Assembly: GCA_963842305.1 (NCBI GenBank)
Contig: CAWJFW010000002.1
Span: 1,178,001 to 1,242,000, forward strand
Direction of reading: 5' to 3'
Length of the DNA stretch: 64,000 nt
Source of the DNA: JAIBJN01 sp963842305
GTDB taxonomy: Bacteria > Actinomycetota > Thermoleophilia > Gaiellales > Gaiellaceae
Shown: positions 46,769-55,623 of the stretch, in pieces
How positions within the stretch are numbered: the first letter of the stretch is position 1
Layout of the letters: each line of letters begins with the position of its first letter
Notes under the pieces: generated by a model
The model's input: the letters and a program-made list of their open reading frames with translations, nothing else
What the model was told of the DNA's origin: nothing
The model's database searches: none
Program-made: the position numbers and the translations under genes

Positions 46769-48436
46769 CTACGCACTAGCGGCGATGTTCTGCGTCCACG
46801 GCTGGTAAATGTAGAGCGCGTTGAATCCCTCGTACACGAAGTCGTTGCTTACGGCCGCCGCGATGTCGGGGAACCAAAGCGGAAGATATGGCAAGTCGTC
46901 GCCAATGATCCGAAGCACCTCACTGAGTGCCTCAGCTCGCTCCGCATTATCTTGAGACACTTGCTGTTCGTCCAGAAGGCGGTCGACTGTTGGATTTTTG
47001 TAATTGGCCGTGTTGAATGCATTCTTGACAGCGAACTGACTATGGCACCAAATGTAGAGGATATTTGCCGGATCTGGGTAATCCATGAACCAGATCCCGG
47101 CTGAAAGGCCAAGATCCTCATGTTGCCGGTTAGCTGCGAGCCAGGCGTTGAAAGGCTTTTCCTCGACATTCAGTGTTACGCCCAACTCGCTAACATTCTG
47201 ACTGAGGCTGAGAGCGGCCCGCCCGATCTCGGGAAATGCGTCCGGGTACTCAAAGCTAGCGGTAAACCCTCCCGGAGTGGACGACTGAGCCAGCTCGCTT
47301 TTCGCCAGGTCCATGTCAAATGGATACGCAGGCAGCTCGGAATAGAGCTGGTCGACCTCTTCAGTACCCATGAGGCTTCCCCAGCCTGGCACCGGCACGA
47401 TTGAGGCGGCAGCTTGTCCGTGGCCGCCCAACAGCGCGCCGACCAAGCCCTCGCGATCGAGCGCGTGGGCGAATGCTCGTCGTACGTGGATGTCGCTCCA
47501 TGGCTCAGCCTCCACGTCGAATGCGAAAAACTGGGACTGGAGCGATGGGGCGCTCAGGGTTTGTGTTCCCTCGAGTTCGTCCCACTGGTCGTACTGCTGT
47601 ACCGGCACCTCAAACGCTCCGTCGATCTCTCCAGATCGCATCGCAAGCAGACGTGTCTCAGGTTCGGTGATCACGCGGATGCTGACTTCCCGAGCCTTGG
47701 GCTTCGTCCCCCAGTAGGACTCATTCCGGACCAATCGAACCGATTCATCAGGCACATACTCGGTGACCTCGTATGGACCCGTCCCCATTGTTAGCGTCCC
47801 AGGACTGCCAATGTCGTCCTGATGCTCCTCCCAAAACCGCTTCTCGACGACCAGTCCTGAGAGAAAGGCCGGCACATACTGGAAAAGAGCATCAGGCTCC
47901 TTTAGTGTCACGGTCACTTCCGTTGCGCTGGTGGCGGCAATTTCCTTCACAGAAGCAAAATAGCTGGCGAGCTCAGAAGCAACGTCCGGCTCCATATGTC
48001 GCGTCAAGGAATAAACAACATCTTCTGCTGTCAAGGGGTTTCCGTTCCAGAACATGACCCCATCGCGAAGCGTGTAGACATATGTGACCGGGTCTGGTTG
48101 AGACCACTCCGTAGCAAGCTGAGGGCGTAGCTGCAGATCCGTATCGAAAACAAGCAAGCTTTCAAGAGCGTTGAAGAGAATTGTTGGGGTGGCGAGGTCA
48201 TACGAATGCGGAACGTCCAAGCTTCGTGGCGGGCTTGAGAGAGCCCACGTGAGAAGGTCGATTTCTTCTGCACCGGTTTCGGAGGATCCCGTTCCTGTCG
48301 CCGCATCGTCGTCGCCGCCGCACGCAAGCAGGAGGGATGGCACCGCCAAAGCGAAGCCGGCGGCTCCCGTCCTGCGCAGTAGTTGTTGTCGCGTCAGTGT
48401 GCTAGTGAGAAACTCAACCTCTGACCTATCCGCCAT
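46769..48436 (-). CDS. ABC transporter substrate-binding lipoprotein, family 5 (peptide type)
   Basis: ATG 48436 with AGGAGGATC upstream gives 555 aa. The N-terminus has an Arg pair and hydrophobic core ending in a lipobox (LLRRTGAAGFALAVPSLLLA then C), so it is exported and lipid-anchored. The DppA/OppA fold is shown by PTILFNALESLLVFDTDLQL, RPQLATEWSQPDPVTYVYTL, RDGVMFWNGNPLTAEDVVYS, GTGPYEVTEYVPDESVRLVR and DIHVRRAFAHALDREGLVGA. No permease or ATPase genes are next to it, so it must use a transporter elsewhere or is a stranded gene. Like its two neighbours it is lower in GC. Confidence 0.92.
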   Translation of the reverse strand: MADRSEVEFLTSTLTRQQLLRRTGAAGFALAVPSLLLACGGDDDAATGTGSSETGAEEIDLLTWALSSPPRSLDVPHSYDLATPTILFNALESLLVFDTDLQLRPQLATEWSQPDPVTYVYTLRDGVMFWNGNPLTAEDVVYSLTRHMEPDVASELASYFASVKEIAATSATEVTVTLKEPDALFQYVPAFLSGLVVEKRFWEEHQDDIGSPGTLTMGTGPYEVTEYVPDESVRLVRNESYWGTKPKAREVSIRVITEPETRLLAMRSGEIDGAFEVPVQQYDQWDELEGTQTLSAPSLQSQFFAFDVEAEPWSDIHVRRAFAHALDREGLVGALLGGHGQAAASIVPVPGWGSLMGTEEVDQLYSELPAYPFDMDLAKSELAQSSTPGGFTASFEYPDAFPEIGRAALSLSQNVSELGVTLNVEEKPFNAWLAANRQHEDLGLSAGIWFMDYPDPANILYIWCHSQFAVKNAFNTANYKNPTVDRLLDEQQVSQDNAERAEALSEVLRIIGDDLPYLPLWFPDIAAAVSNDFVYEGFNALYIYQPWTQNIAASA

Positions 48437-48722
48437 GAGATCCTCCTGATCTTCGAATACATGACGCACTCGCAACCGCAGAGATATTTGTATTACCAAT
48501 ACGGCCGAGCAACAAAGCCCAGGAGCTCCGCGGTGTGGCTGTTTCATTACGAAACGTGTGCGGTCCACAGGCTTCAGAGCTCACTAATTTCCTCGCTTTA
48601 TGTCGTACCTTGACTCAGAGTAGAACTGTCCTTCTCTTACCCGCGGTTGTGGCGTCCGATGGCATCGGGTGCTGTAGCTGACCGTTCGGGATGGCGATTC
48701 ATATCGTGGCGAAGGCGCGATC

Positions 48723-49145
48723 CTAGAGGCCGAGTTGCTCCGTCATGGTCTGCCGGTCGAAGTAGTCGCGGTAGCGGACGACCTTGCCATCGCGGAGCTC
48801 GACGATCCCGACACCTGTGCGGGCGAACGAGCGGCCGGTTGGCGCGTAGTGGCCGCCGTCGGGATGCGGAAGCGGCCGATCGTGCGTTCCGCGAGCGCTC
48901 CACTCGTTCGCGACAAGGTCGCCCTGACCGATGAGCGTTACGCTCTCGATGGAGAAATCGGGGAACGCGCTGGTAAACGCACGGCAGGCGTCCACGAGCT
49001 CAACAACCCCACGGATCGTTCGGCCGCTCGGAACGTCCGTCCACTCGCAGTCCTCTGCGACGAGGTCGTCGAACACCGTCCAGTCACGCTTCGTCAACGC
49101 CTCACCGAGTTTGCGGACCACATCGAGGTTGTTTTTCACGGACAT
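48723..49145 (-). CDS. SnoaL-like / NTF2-fold protein (ester-cyclase type)
   Basis: It starts at ATG 49145, or 15 bases upstream at 49160. The NTF2-like pattern is clear: NLDVVRKLGEALTKRDWTVF, DDLVAEDCEWTDVPSGRTIR, VDACRAFTSAFPDFSIESVT, VANEWSARGTHDRPL, FARTGVGIVELRDGKVVRYR and DYFDRQTMTEQLGL. Such small cone-fold proteins are polyketide cyclases, isomerases or binding proteins; the substrate is unknown. GC is back to the level of the flanks here. Confidence 0.85.
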   Translation of the reverse strand: MSVKNNLDVVRKLGEALTKRDWTVFDDLVAEDCEWTDVPSGRTIRGVVELVDACRAFTSAFPDFSIESVTLIGQGDLVANEWSARGTHDRPLPHPDGGHYAPTGRSFARTGVGIVELRDGKVVRYRDYFDRQTMTEQLGL

Positions 49146-49235
49146 GCTCCTCGGGAGCATAGGGAAGATGCTTCGCCGAGCGATATAGCGGAGCGGTGTG
49201 CACTTGGGACATTCCCGAACACACGCCCAGGCGAC

Positions 49236-49889
49236 TCACTCTCTCGCCCGCGGTCGATCGCCGCGCAGTACCGCAAGATCCTGCGCGGCCCAGACGACCT
49301 CAGCCTCCAGACCTGCAGCACGCAGCCACTCGAGCTGCGCCTCGGCCGTGTCGGGACGGTCGAAGCCTTCCTCGAGCGGGATCACGGCGTCCTCAGGCCC
49401 GTCCGGGACCACCACGTCGCCGAGCACGAAGCGCCCGGCGGGGCGGAGCGCCTCGGCAACGCGACCGAAGAGATCGGCCTTCTCCTCCGCCGTGAGGTGA
49501 TGCACGGTCAGCGTCGACACCACGAGATCGAAGGGGCCGGCCGGTAGCTCGTTCTCGAGACGGGCCTGGCGCAGCTCGACCTGATCGGCTCGAAGGGCAT
49601 CTCGCGCTGCGGCGAGCATCTCCGGACTGGAGTCGACCCCGACCAGGCGCGCTCCAGGATGGAGCGCGAGCAAGAGGTTCGCCGTCTCGCCTACGCCTGT
49701 ACCGAACTCGAGGATCGCGCGCGGTGCGACGTCCCTCGTTGCCTCCACAACCCGCTGTTGCAGCTCGTCGTAGCGCGGGATCTCCTCACGGATCTCGCTC
49801 GGGTAGCTGGCCGGATCCCACGGGGTGTCACCCACCGGCGTGACCCTAGCGCGCCGTCTTGTGGTCGACTTCTCAGCCCTGCGCGTCAT
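49236..49889 (-). CDS. Class I SAM-dependent methyltransferase
   Basis: The protein is 217 aa. Motif I is AILEFGTGVGETANLLLALH, followed by RLVGVDSSPEMLAAARDAL, QVELRQARLENELPAGPFDL and VVSTLTVHHLTAEEKADLFG, then GRFVLGDVVVPDGPEDAVIP. These are the signatures of Methyltransf_25-type small-molecule enzymes. Its 5' end overlaps the end of the amidase gene upstream on the same strand by 17 bases. The substrate is unknown. Confidence 0.88.
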   Translation of the reverse strand: MTRRAEKSTTRRRARVTPVGDTPWDPASYPSEIREEIPRYDELQQRVVEATRDVAPRAILEFGTGVGETANLLLALHPGARLVGVDSSPEMLAAARDALRADQVELRQARLENELPAGPFDLVVSTLTVHHLTAEEKADLFGRVAEALRPAGRFVLGDVVVPDGPEDAVIPLEEGFDRPDTAEAQLEWLRAAGLEAEVVWAAQDLAVLRGDRPRARE

Positions 49890-51345
49890 TGCCAGTACCC
49901 CGACCGCCTAGCACAGAGGCAGCGAGCGGGCTAACCTGGGGCACCCATGGCGGCTGCGCTCCTTCATTCGGGACGGACGGTGGCTCGTAAGGTTCCCGGT
50001 CGTCGAGATCGGGTGGCTCGATGGTGTGATAGTCGGTCGCCGCCTGGTAGTCGATGCCGATCTGGAGCGGCACGTGGTCACAGTAGGGCAGGGCGACGAC
50101 CTGCATGCCGACGGGGCCACCGTCGGTCGGGCTTTTGCCGGCGGGAAGCGAGAGCACCGGGAAGTTCGCGTCGTTCCACATGCTGTAGAACCACGGGTAC
50201 TGGGCCATGTCGAGCTCCTCGTCGAGCTTCCAGATCTCGCCCGCTCCGCCGGGCTCGACGACGGCGTCGAGCCGGTGCTCGGCGAAGATGCCGTGCCAGG
50301 TTGCGACGAGCTCGCCGCGGCGGGACTGCGCACGGACGTAGTCGACCGCCGTGCCGACGTCGTCGGTGATCTGCCCGTAATAGAGGAGAAACTCCTCGCG
50401 ATGGAGATGCTCGCGGCCCTGGAACTGCTCGTGGATCGCGAGCGCCTCGGCGCCGAGCAGCGACTTCCAGCCGCCTCTCCCCTCGTCCTCCTCGAGGGGG
50501 TTCGCGGGCCGATCGTACGGAACCAGCGTTGCCCCCAGACCCGCGATCTCCTCCTGGAAGCGCGCGAACACCGTGGCGACGCCGTCTGCCAGTCCCCCAT
50601 CCGCAAAGCGAGGAACACCGATCCGGGTCTCAGCCAGCGGCTTCGGGCCGGAACGCGGCTCGGACGAGAACCGAAGCTCCACCGGCTGTGGGAGCGTCGC
50701 CGGATCGGCTCCATCGCGGCCGGCGAGGAGCGCAAGCATGGCGGCGCAGTCGCCGGCGTTTCGGGCCATCGGCCCGACGACGTCGAATGTGAACGAGATG
50801 GGGATGCAGCCGCTCGTGCTCACGAGGCCGAAGGTCGGCTTCATTCCGGTGACGCCGTTGTGATCCGCGGGAATCCGGATGCTCCCCCGGCCGTCGGTTC
50901 CGAGCGTGGCCGGGACGGTGCGGGTTGCGACGGCGATCGCGCTGCCGCTGCTCGACCCGCCCGGGCTGAAGCGAGGATCCCACGGGTTGGAGCCCCAGGT
51001 GCCGCATGCGAACTCGCCGCAGTGCAGGTGGCCGAGGAGGACCATGCCCGCCTCGCGCAGACGGACCCATGCCGTCGAGTCCTCGTCGGCAACGTTCCCT
51101 GCGAGGACCTCGCTGTCCCCGGTGAGCCCGCGGCCGGCGACGCCGATCACGTCCTTCAGGCCGACCGGCACTCCGGCGAGCGGGCCTGCGCCGCCGTCGC
51201 GCCTCCGGGAGTCGGCCTCACGGGCGGCGGCGAGCGCGTCCTCCGCGTAGACGGCCCGCCAGGCTCCGAAGGCCTGGTCGCGCGACGCGATCCGGTCGAG
51301 GCAGGCCTGGGTCAACTCCTCCGAGGTGAGGCGTCCGGCGTCCAT
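49873..51345 (-). CDS. Amidase-signature hydrolase
   Basis: The protein is 490 aa from ATG 51345; the frame continues 16 codons upstream to overlap the stop of the gamma-glutamyltransferase-like gene, so a CTG start there is possible. The Ser-cisSer-Lys triad is visible: PVGLKDVIGVAGRGLTGDS (Lys), WDPRFSPGGSSSGSAIAVAT (cis-Ser), TLGTDGRGSIRIPADHNGVT (Ser nucleophile; usually GTDTGGS). GMKPTFGLVSTSGCIPIS is the next family block. It is the second gene of a run M24 peptidase - GGT-like - amidase, suggesting stepwise amide hydrolysis. Confidence 0.92.
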   Translation of the reverse strand: MDAGRLTSEELTQACLDRIASRDQAFGAWRAVYAEDALAAAREADSRRRDGGAGPLAGVPVGLKDVIGVAGRGLTGDSEVLAGNVADEDSTAWVRLREAGMVLLGHLHCGEFACGTWGSNPWDPRFSPGGSSSGSAIAVATRTVPATLGTDGRGSIRIPADHNGVTGMKPTFGLVSTSGCIPISFTFDVVGPMARNAGDCAAMLALLAGRDGADPATLPQPVELRFSSEPRSGPKPLAETRIGVPRFADGGLADGVATVFARFQEEIAGLGATLVPYDRPANPLEEDEGRGGWKSLLGAEALAIHEQFQGREHLHREEFLLYYGQITDDVGTAVDYVRAQSRRGELVATWHGIFAEHRLDAVVEPGGAGEIWKLDEELDMAQYPWFYSMWNDANFPVLSLPAGKSPTDGGPVGMQVVALPYCDHVPLQIGIDYQAATDYHTIEPPDLDDREPYEPPSVPNEGAQPPWVPQVSPLAASVLGGRGTGNDAQG

Positions 51346-51392
51346 TGCCGCCAGGGCCTCGAGGACACCGAGCTCTGCGGGATGGCGGTCGC

Positions 51393-53057
51393 TCAGAGCC
51401 CGGCCGCCTTTCCGGAGCGGCGCAAGCCCGCGATGCCGTGGAGCGTGCCGTCGGCATCACGCCAGCTCATCTGGAACGAGCCCATGTGGTAGTCGTAGCG
51501 GGGCAGCGGGTCGACCAGGATTCCGAGCTTGGCAAGCCCAGCGACGACCGACTCCTCGATCCAGCTCTCGATCGAGAGCGTGTAGTCGTCCTGGAGCGGC
51601 AGCATGCGCGGCCGGTCCTCGGCTTCGTCGGGAGCCAGTCCGAAGTCGAGGATGCTCGTGAGGACCTGCGGCACGGTGCAGTGCACGTTTCCAGGCGTTC
51701 CGAGGGAGAGCCAGGGCATCCCGTCTCTCAGCACGAGGGTGTTCCCGATCACCGAGCGCATGCCGCCGCCGCCCGTGAACCAGCCGCCGATGTCCGCCGT
51801 GAGGTTGGTCTGGCCATGGCTTCCCACCATCGAGACCCCGTCGACGACCTCGCCCGGGATCCCGCCGCTCTGCAGCGTGTTCATCAGCTGGAGCCAGTTC
51901 CCCTGCGGATCGACGAGGCTGAGCTCACAGCTGCCCGCCGGCTGTTCGGGCTTGACACCGCCGGCCGCCAGCGCCGGCCGTCCGGCTGTCAGCTCGAGGT
52001 GCTTGGTGAGATCGATCTTCGGACGGCTCCGTCGCAGGACGTCGGCGATGAGGGAGTGGAACTCGCGTGACATGAGGGTCTCGGTCGGGTCGTCGAAGAT
52101 CCCGGGATCGTTGAGAAACCCCGTCTCCTGGCGGCCCCGGCGAAGGGCGTGCGCCAGATAGTAGGCCGTCTCGGCGGACTCGGTGTAGTGCCCGATCGAC
52201 GTGACGTCGAGCTCGGCGAGGACGCCCAGCACGATCGAGCAGTAGACCGCCTGCCGCTCCGGCGGGGAGAGCTGGACGATCTCGTCCGGGCCGTGTCGAT
52301 AGCGGATCCCCTCGCCCCAGCGGGGCGGAATCGCGCTTAGATGCTCGAGCTCGATCTCCCATCCGAGCGCGTTCGCGCGCCGGACGAACCGTTGTGCCCA
52401 CTCACCCGAGATGAAGTAGTCGGGGCCTTCCTCGGCCACCCTGGCGAGCGTGCGCGCGAGCTCGGGCTTCGGCCACCGGTCGCCGACCTGAGGGAGGTGG
52501 CCGTCGGGGGTGAAGTGTGCGCGCCCCGACGGCGTGTAGAGGTAGAAATCCACCGTCTGGGCGGTCACGAGGTGCTCGAACGACTCGACCTCGTGCCCCT
52601 CCTCCGCCCAGCGGCATGCGGGCTCGCAGAGAGACTGCCACGGCTTCGTCGCAAAGCGCTCGTGCAGCGCCTTGAGGCCGGGCATGAAGCCCGGCACCAC
52701 CGCGTAGGGCGCAGCTCCTTCGGGCGAGTAGAGGCCGCGGCCGCCCGGGATCGGGCGAAAGGGCGCGATGTCGGGAACGATCGTTCCCATACTGTTCAGC
52801 TCATGGACCCGGCCGGTGCTTGCCTCCCAGAAGAGACAGGTGATCGTGCCGGTGTGATTGGTCATCTCCTGTTGGACGGTCGCCTGGACGAGGCAGCCCG
52901 CGATCGCCGCGTCGACGGCGTTGCCGCCGTCCCGCATCACCTCGAGCATCGTCTCGGTCACGATCGGGTGCTGGCTCGCGCAGACGGCCCGCTCGCTCGT
53001 CGCAGCCACCTTGGGGCCGACGCGACCACCCGTTTCGTCGACGATGGGAGTCGGCAT
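51393..53057 (-). CDS. Gamma-glutamyltransferase-like Ntn hydrolase with Ser at the nucleophile position
   Basis: The protein is 554 aa without an obvious signal peptide. The family order is visible: SQHPIVTETMLEVMRDGGNA, VDAAIAGCLVQATVQQEMTN, GRGLYSPEGAAPYAVVPGFM, and in the small subunit QGNWLQLMNTLQSGGIPGEV, SVIGNTLVLRDGMPWLSLGT. In known enzymes the chain cuts itself before a Thr in a TTHxSVVD motif; here the aligned sequence is AGSCELSLVDPQGN, with Ser in place of that Thr. It could still be an active Ser-type Ntn hydrolase or be inactive. The stop overlaps the extended amidase frame, and the M24 peptidase gene lies 20 bases upstream. Confidence 0.85.
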   Translation of the reverse strand: MPTPIVDETGGRVGPKVAATSERAVCASQHPIVTETMLEVMRDGGNAVDAAIAGCLVQATVQQEMTNHTGTITCLFWEASTGRVHELNSMGTIVPDIAPFRPIPGGRGLYSPEGAAPYAVVPGFMPGLKALHERFATKPWQSLCEPACRWAEEGHEVESFEHLVTAQTVDFYLYTPSGRAHFTPDGHLPQVGDRWPKPELARTLARVAEEGPDYFISGEWAQRFVRRANALGWEIELEHLSAIPPRWGEGIRYRHGPDEIVQLSPPERQAVYCSIVLGVLAELDVTSIGHYTESAETAYYLAHALRRGRQETGFLNDPGIFDDPTETLMSREFHSLIADVLRRSRPKIDLTKHLELTAGRPALAAGGVKPEQPAGSCELSLVDPQGNWLQLMNTLQSGGIPGEVVDGVSMVGSHGQTNLTADIGGWFTGGGGMRSVIGNTLVLRDGMPWLSLGTPGNVHCTVPQVLTSILDFGLAPDEAEDRPRMLPLQDDYTLSIESWIEESVVAGLAKLGILVDPLPRYDYHMGSFQMSWRDADGTLHGIAGLRRSGKAAGL

Positions 53058-53077
53058 CTCCGAGGGCTCGATCGGTC

Positions 53078-54187
53078 TCAGCTCCGGCCGGCTGTGGCGC
53101 TCTTCACCGACAGCGGCCTCGACCCGCGGGTGAGCCTCTTAGGCCCATCCTCGGTCACCAGGACGGTGTCCTCGATGCGGATGCCGTACCGCCCGGGAAG
53201 GTAGACGCCGGGCTCGACGGTGATGACGACTCCGGGCCTGAGCTCCGTGCGATCACCCTCGACGACCGAAGGCGGCTCATGGACGTCGAGGCCGAGCCCA
53301 TGGCCCGTCCTGGGTCCTGACCATTCGCCGAGCCCGGCATCGACGATTACCTGGGTCGCCGCACGGTCGACGTCGTGCGCCGTCGCGCCCACGCGCGCGG
53401 CTTCGACTCCCGCCGACTGGGCCGCATACACCGTGTCGTAGGCATGCACGTAGTCGGAGGGAGGCTCCCCCAGGAACACCTGCTGGGTGATGTCTGCGAA
53501 GTAGCCGTCCAATCGTCCGGCGATGTCGACGAGCACGGTCTCCCCGGCTCGCAGCGGCCGTGCGCCGGCCTGATGGTGCGGCGCCGCCGCCCCGGGCCCG
53601 CCCGCCACCAGCACGTAGTCGACCGTCTCGGCCCCAGCCTCCCGGAGCGCCGCGTCGATCGTCGCCGCGAGCTGGAGCTCGGTGATTCCCGGCTCCGCGG
53701 CATCGAGTGCGACGTCGACTCCCAGCGACACGAGCTCGCCCGCACGACCGATCCTCTCTTCCTCCTCGGTCGTCTTGAGAAGCCGCAGCTCGCCCAGGAG
53801 GTCGCTGGCCAGCCCTGGTGCCGCCGTTCCGAGACGCTCCCTCAGGTGGACGAGGAAGGCGAACGGGAGCTCGTCGTCGACGAGGGCGGCGGGATCGTCG
53901 GGAAGGTCGAGCTGCCCGAACGCCTCGACAACTGCGGGCGCCGGGCCGAGCTTGTCCGACCACGGGACCGTCCTCCCGTGCCCGGTCGACTCGACGAACT
54001 CGTCCACGTCGAAATCGGGCATCAGCATCACCGCGGTGGTCTGGGTGACGAGCAAGGTCGTGATTCGGTCGCCGGCGAGAGGGCGGTACCCGAGCAGGTA
54101 GCGGAGGTTCGCGCTCGGCCCGACCACGACGAGGTCGGTGCCCGTTTCCCCCATCGCCCTCTGCAAGGCGGCCAGACGGTCGCTCAC
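53078..54187 (-). CDS. M24 metallopeptidase (Xaa-Pro dipeptidase/aminopeptidase type)
   Basis: The protein is 369 aa. After an N-terminal creatinase/prolidase domain the pita-bread catalytic domain has all five metal ligands: VLVDIAGRLDGYFADITQQV (two Asp), GHGLGLDVHEPPSVV (His), VITVEPGVYLPGRYG (Glu) and IRIEDTVLV (Glu). Complete ligands argue for a metallopeptidase rather than creatinase, which lacks them. It would split Xaa-Pro or similar imino bonds. It leads the operon M24 - GGT-like - amidase and is divergent from the amidohydrolase gene, 155 bases away. Confidence 0.92.
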   Translation of the reverse strand: MSDRLAALQRAMGETGTDLVVVGPSANLRYLLGYRPLAGDRITTLLVTQTTAVMLMPDFDVDEFVESTGHGRTVPWSDKLGPAPAVVEAFGQLDLPDDPAALVDDELPFAFLVHLRERLGTAAPGLASDLLGELRLLKTTEEEERIGRAGELVSLGVDVALDAAEPGITELQLAATIDAALREAGAETVDYVLVAGGPGAAAPHHQAGARPLRAGETVLVDIAGRLDGYFADITQQVFLGEPPSDYVHAYDTVYAAQSAGVEAARVGATAHDVDRAATQVIVDAGLGEWSGPRTGHGLGLDVHEPPSVVEGDRTELRPGVVITVEPGVYLPGRYGIRIEDTVLVTEDGPKRLTRGSRPLSVKSATAGRS

Positions 54188-54342
54188 GCCGGGACTCTAC
54201 TTATGGCCAAGAGAAGTGTCCACTTTCGCGGACGGGACATGACGTAGGCGAGAAATCGACAGGCTGGATTCCTCCTGGGCTGCTCTTCGATCTGGAAAAG
54301 GAGGTTGTCCATTATCGGATAGTTCGTTTAGAGTCGCGTCTG

Positions 54343-55623
54343 GTGCGCGCATTCGTTCTTCGTAACGCCACCGTACTCGACGAGTCGGGGGGCTTCACGG
54401 GGCCCGTGGACATCGCTGTCGCCGACCGCCGGATCGTGGCGGTCGAGCCGAACGCGGAGCTCGAGGACGCTCCGTCGGTCGATTTCGAAGGCCTCTGGGT
54501 GATGCCGGGAGTCTTCGATTGCCACAACCACGTCTCGTTCTCGTCCATCGATGCCATGGAGCTCTTGCGGACGCCGGTGACGGAGTGGACGCTCGAGACC
54601 GCCAGCAACCTGCGTCGGACGCTCGAGGCCGGCGTCACCTTCGTTCGCGACGCAGCCGGTGCCGATGCCGGAATGCGGGACGCGATCGACCGCGGCCTCG
54701 TCCCCGGGCCGCGCCTCCAGGTCTCGGTCGTCGCTCTCTCTCAGACCGGCGGGCACTTGGACGGCTTCCTCCCGGGTCCTGGAGCCGAGATCACCGCCGA
54801 CTACGTGATCCCCGACTATCCGGGGCGCCCTCCGTACCGGGTGGACGGCCCCGACGAGATGCGCCGGACGGTGCGCACCGTTCTGCGCTCCGGCGCCGAC
54901 TGGATCAAGCTCTGCACCACGGGCGGCGTCCTCTCGGCCCACGACGACGGCGACGTCCCGGAGTTCACGCTCGAGGAGATCCAGGTGGCGGTCTTCGAGG
55001 CGGAGCGAAAGGGAAAGGGCGTCATGGTTCACGCCTTCGGAGGCGAAGGGCTCGACAACGCCGTTCGGGCCGGCGTTCGCAGCGTCGAGCACGCGATCTA
55101 TCTCACGGAGGAACAGGCCGCTCGCATGGCCGAGGCCGGATGCTGGCTCGTCCCGACCCTCGCGATCCTTCGGGACGTGATTCGGTGGGCTGAGAAGGGT
55201 CTGTTGCCGCCGTATGCGGTGCGAAAGGGGCTCGAGTTGAAGGAGCGAATCGGCGGCGCGGTCGCGATCGCACGCGACCACGGGGTCAGGATCGCGCTCG
55301 GAACCGACTATGTGAGCCGCGACCAGCACGGACGAAACCTCGAGGAGATCACGCTGATGCGGGAGGCGGGCCTGAGCGTCGAGGAGGCGCTCCTGGCAGC
55401 CACGCTTGGCGGGGCGGAGCTCTGCGGCGTCGCGAAGGACTACGGTCGGATCGCCCCGGGCTACGTCTTCGACTCGATCGTCCTGGACGAGGATCCGGGC
55501 GACCTCGAGCTCTTCGCCCGGCCCGGCTGTGTGAGCGGCGTCTTCAAGGACGGCGCGCCCGTTGTCGCACACCCGCGCATCGCCGAGGCCGCGCCCGAGC
55601 TCACGGCAGGAGCCAGGCCGTGA
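54343..55623 (+). CDS. Amidohydrolase (imidazolonepropionase/prolidase-like group)
   Basis: GTG start; 426 aa. The two-metal amidohydrolase ligands are visible: LWVMPGVFDCHNHVSF (HxH), WIKLCTTGGVLS (bridging Lys), MVHAFGGEG (His), SVEHAIYLTEEQA (His) and RIALGTDYVSRDQHGRNLEE (Asp). The layout is that of the Sgx9260/Xaa-Arg-Xaa-Lys dipeptidase-like group, many of which cleave the C-terminal residue from dipeptides or N-acylated amino acids, including prolyl ones. It overlaps the CocE-type gene by four bases (GTGA). Confidence 0.9.
   Translation: MRAFVLRNATVLDESGGFTGPVDIAVADRRIVAVEPNAELEDAPSVDFEGLWVMPGVFDCHNHVSFSSIDAMELLRTPVTEWTLETASNLRRTLEAGVTFVRDAAGADAGMRDAIDRGLVPGPRLQVSVVALSQTGGHLDGFLPGPGAEITADYVIPDYPGRPPYRVDGPDEMRRTVRTVLRSGADWIKLCTTGGVLSAHDDGDVPEFTLEEIQVAVFEAERKGKGVMVHAFGGEGLDNAVRAGVRSVEHAIYLTEEQAARMAEAGCWLVPTLAILRDVIRWAEKGLLPPYAVRKGLELKERIGGAVAIARDHGVRIALGTDYVSRDQHGRNLEEITLMREAGLSVEEALLAATLGGAELCGVAKDYGRIAPGYVFDSIVLDEDPGDLELFARPGCVSGVFKDGAPVVAHPRIAEAAPELTAGARP

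Noticed and set aside
53078..54187. M24 protein as a creatinase making sarcosine for the sox enzyme
   Set aside because: The five metal ligands of M24 metallopeptidases are all present, whereas creatinase has lost them; a peptidase is the better call.
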